64,000 bases of DNA, taken from NCBI RefSeq assembly GCF_029989365.1, contig NZ_JAPRAQ010000007.1:310001-374000 (forward strand). The letters run 5' to 3'. This document shows, one piece after another, positions 63,108 to 64,000 of the stretch (its first letter is position 1; each line of letters opens with the position of its first letter). A model generated the notes under the pieces. It was given only the letters and a program-made list of their open reading frames with translations. It was not told where the DNA came from and ran no database searches. The stretch comes from Bradyrhizobium sp. Arg816 (GTDB lineage Bacteria; Pseudomonadota; Alphaproteobacteria; Rhizobiales; Xanthobacteraceae). Both the position numbers and the translations under genes were made by a program.

Positions 63108-63947
63108 CTAGTGCGTCCCCGACAATATCTGGATGCACCCGATCACGACCTCGATCACGATCAGCACCACGACCGCGATTTCCAGCCGCAGCGAGCGCTG
63201 GGTATCGATGATGTCGGTGAGCGCGTTGGCGGTTTCCGACACCGCGGTGAGCTTGCGCTCGAGCGTGTCGAGGCGCTCCTTCAATTCGTACTCGTCTTCG
63301 AGACGGGCATAGAGCCGGTCGAGCTCGGGCTTCTCCCAGAGCACGTCCGGTTTCTCGGCCACCGCGACACGGCCGGCGACGCGCTGCTGGACCAGAAGCG
63401 CGTTGCCGATCAGTCGCAGGATGTCCTTGCGCCGGGGCGGCGTGCGGCCCTGCTCCGCGAGCTTGCGCGCGAAGGGCTCGATCACGTCGAAGACCGCGGC
63501 GACGCGCCGCTCGTCGCGGGCAAGCGAGGTGCTCTTGGCGAGCGCATCCGCAATCAGCAGCAGCCGGTCGTCGGAGAATTTTGCGAGGCAGATCGGCCCG
63601 CCCGGCTGGATTGCTTCGGTGCTCTCATCCTTGCAGAGCTGCGCCTGCGCGATCTCCTCCTCGAAGGGGCTGAGCTCGCCGGTCACGCGGGATTTCAGGC
63701 TGTCGATCAGCACCTTTTCCTCCGAGGGAAGGAGGCCGATCAGCACCACGACGCCGTAGCGGAAGATCACGACGAGGCCGGCATGGACGCGAAAGGCGGC
63801 GGGCGTCGAAGAAACGGCCGCACCAAGCTCGAGCCCGGACGGATTGATGCGTTCACCCAGCATCACGGCGCGAATCCGCAAGGTCGGCGCGGCTTCCGGC
63901 TTCGGCGATGTTGGCGTTGCGCCAACGGGAAGTTGATCTGCGGTCAC
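63108..63947 (-). CDS. RMD1/DUF155 family protein
   Basis: A 279-residue protein of the RMD1 (DUF155) family, which includes yeast Rmd1 and Sif2-type proteins linked to mitochondria or meiotic division. Visible: AGLVVIFRYGVVVLIGLLPSEE, then LLLIADALAKSTSLARDERRV, then a coiled coil (ELDRLYARLEDEYELKERLD, LERKLTAVSETANALTDII) and a C-terminal membrane helix (LEIAVVVLIVIEVVIGCIQIL). The bacterial role is unknown; probably a membrane-anchored cytoplasmic protein. The start is GTG 63947, with GAGAT upstream. It lies at the window edge, so its upstream partner is unseen. Confidence 0.85.
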   Translation of the reverse strand: MTADQLPVGATPTSPKPEAAPTLRIRAVMLGERINPSGLELGAAVSSTPAAFRVHAGLVVIFRYGVVVLIGLLPSEEKVLIDSLKSRVTGELSPFEEEIAQAQLCKDESTEAIQPGGPICLAKFSDDRLLLIADALAKSTSLARDERRVAAVFDVIEPFARKLAEQGRTPPRRKDILRLIGNALLVQQRVAGRVAVAEKPDVLWEKPELDRLYARLEDEYELKERLDTLERKLTAVSETANALTDIIDTQRSLRLEIAVVVLIVIEVVIGCIQILSGTH

Positions 63948-64000
63948 TGGACTATCTCACTTTGCGCGGCGAGCGTTGCACGTTTTTCCCGTCGTAAGGT

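Overview
The window is ordinary chromosomal DNA from a high-GC alphaproteobacterium. The protein families, the FixK/FNR-type boxes, the SleB-type hydrolase, the tandem chemoreceptors and the many short palindromic intergenic repeats all point to Bradyrhizobium or a close relative (Bradyrhizobiaceae). This is inference from family content, not from a database search. I see no rRNA, tRNA, CRISPR array, transposase, integrase or phage gene.

Layout. 1-5.3 kb: a selenoprotein-B-like reductase with Cys instead of Sec, a class III CoA-transferase, YedK, a Nudix hydrolase and small conserved proteins. 5.4-7.1 kb: a minus-strand ECF sigma factor, DUF4142 protein and periplasmic cupredoxin; the same promoter (GGGAAC-N16-CATCCA) lies before the sigma gene and before the DUF4142-cupredoxin pair. 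7.3-16.4 kb: tandem rhodanese, dihydroorotase, then the plus-strand run ygfZ-tag-HD hydrolase, a phosphatase, a COG4111/NadQ-type Nudix-related regulator and a large DUF2339 membrane protein. 16.4-24.2 kb: four tandem methyl-accepting chemotaxis proteins. 24.4-27.8 kb: small proteins, a YhdH/AcuI reductase and an MFS transporter. 28.1-31.7 kb: the nadABC operon for de novo NAD synthesis, preceded by a perfect TACTCA-GAT-TGAGTA operator and a degenerate second copy; the likely regulator is the gene at 12.6 kb.

31.8-44.7 kb: cell-wall hydrolase, pyruvate phosphate dikinase with a histone-H1-like tail, DUF3096 and DUF1236 proteins, glyQ-glyS, an S49 peptidase, a tRNA1(Val)-type methyltransferase, DUF2007 and a polyprenyl diphosphate synthase. 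45-48.3 kb: an HxlR regulator with its own palindrome, a frameshifted FabF-type ketosynthase, a LysE exporter and an alpha/beta hydrolase. 48.5-58.6 kb: ispE, a large TPR protein, ETF-ubiquinone oxidoreductase, a family-4-type uracil-DNA glycosylase lacking two Fe-S cysteines, a polytopic membrane protein, RNase HII, a VOC protein and a radical SAM protein. 58.8-64 kb: a phosphoketolase-acetate kinase operon, a glycine-rich secreted protein and an RMD1/DUF155 protein; FixK/FNR-like boxes precede the phosphoketolase and the glycine-rich gene.

Intergenic DNA is crowded with several distinct families of 60-190 bp imperfect palindromes, two of them present four times. The strongest leads are the duplicated ECF promoter around the sigma-DUF4142-cupredoxin unit, the NadQ-type operator pair, the two anaerobox candidates, the uracil glycosylase without a complete Fe-S ligand set, and the ketosynthase frameshift.
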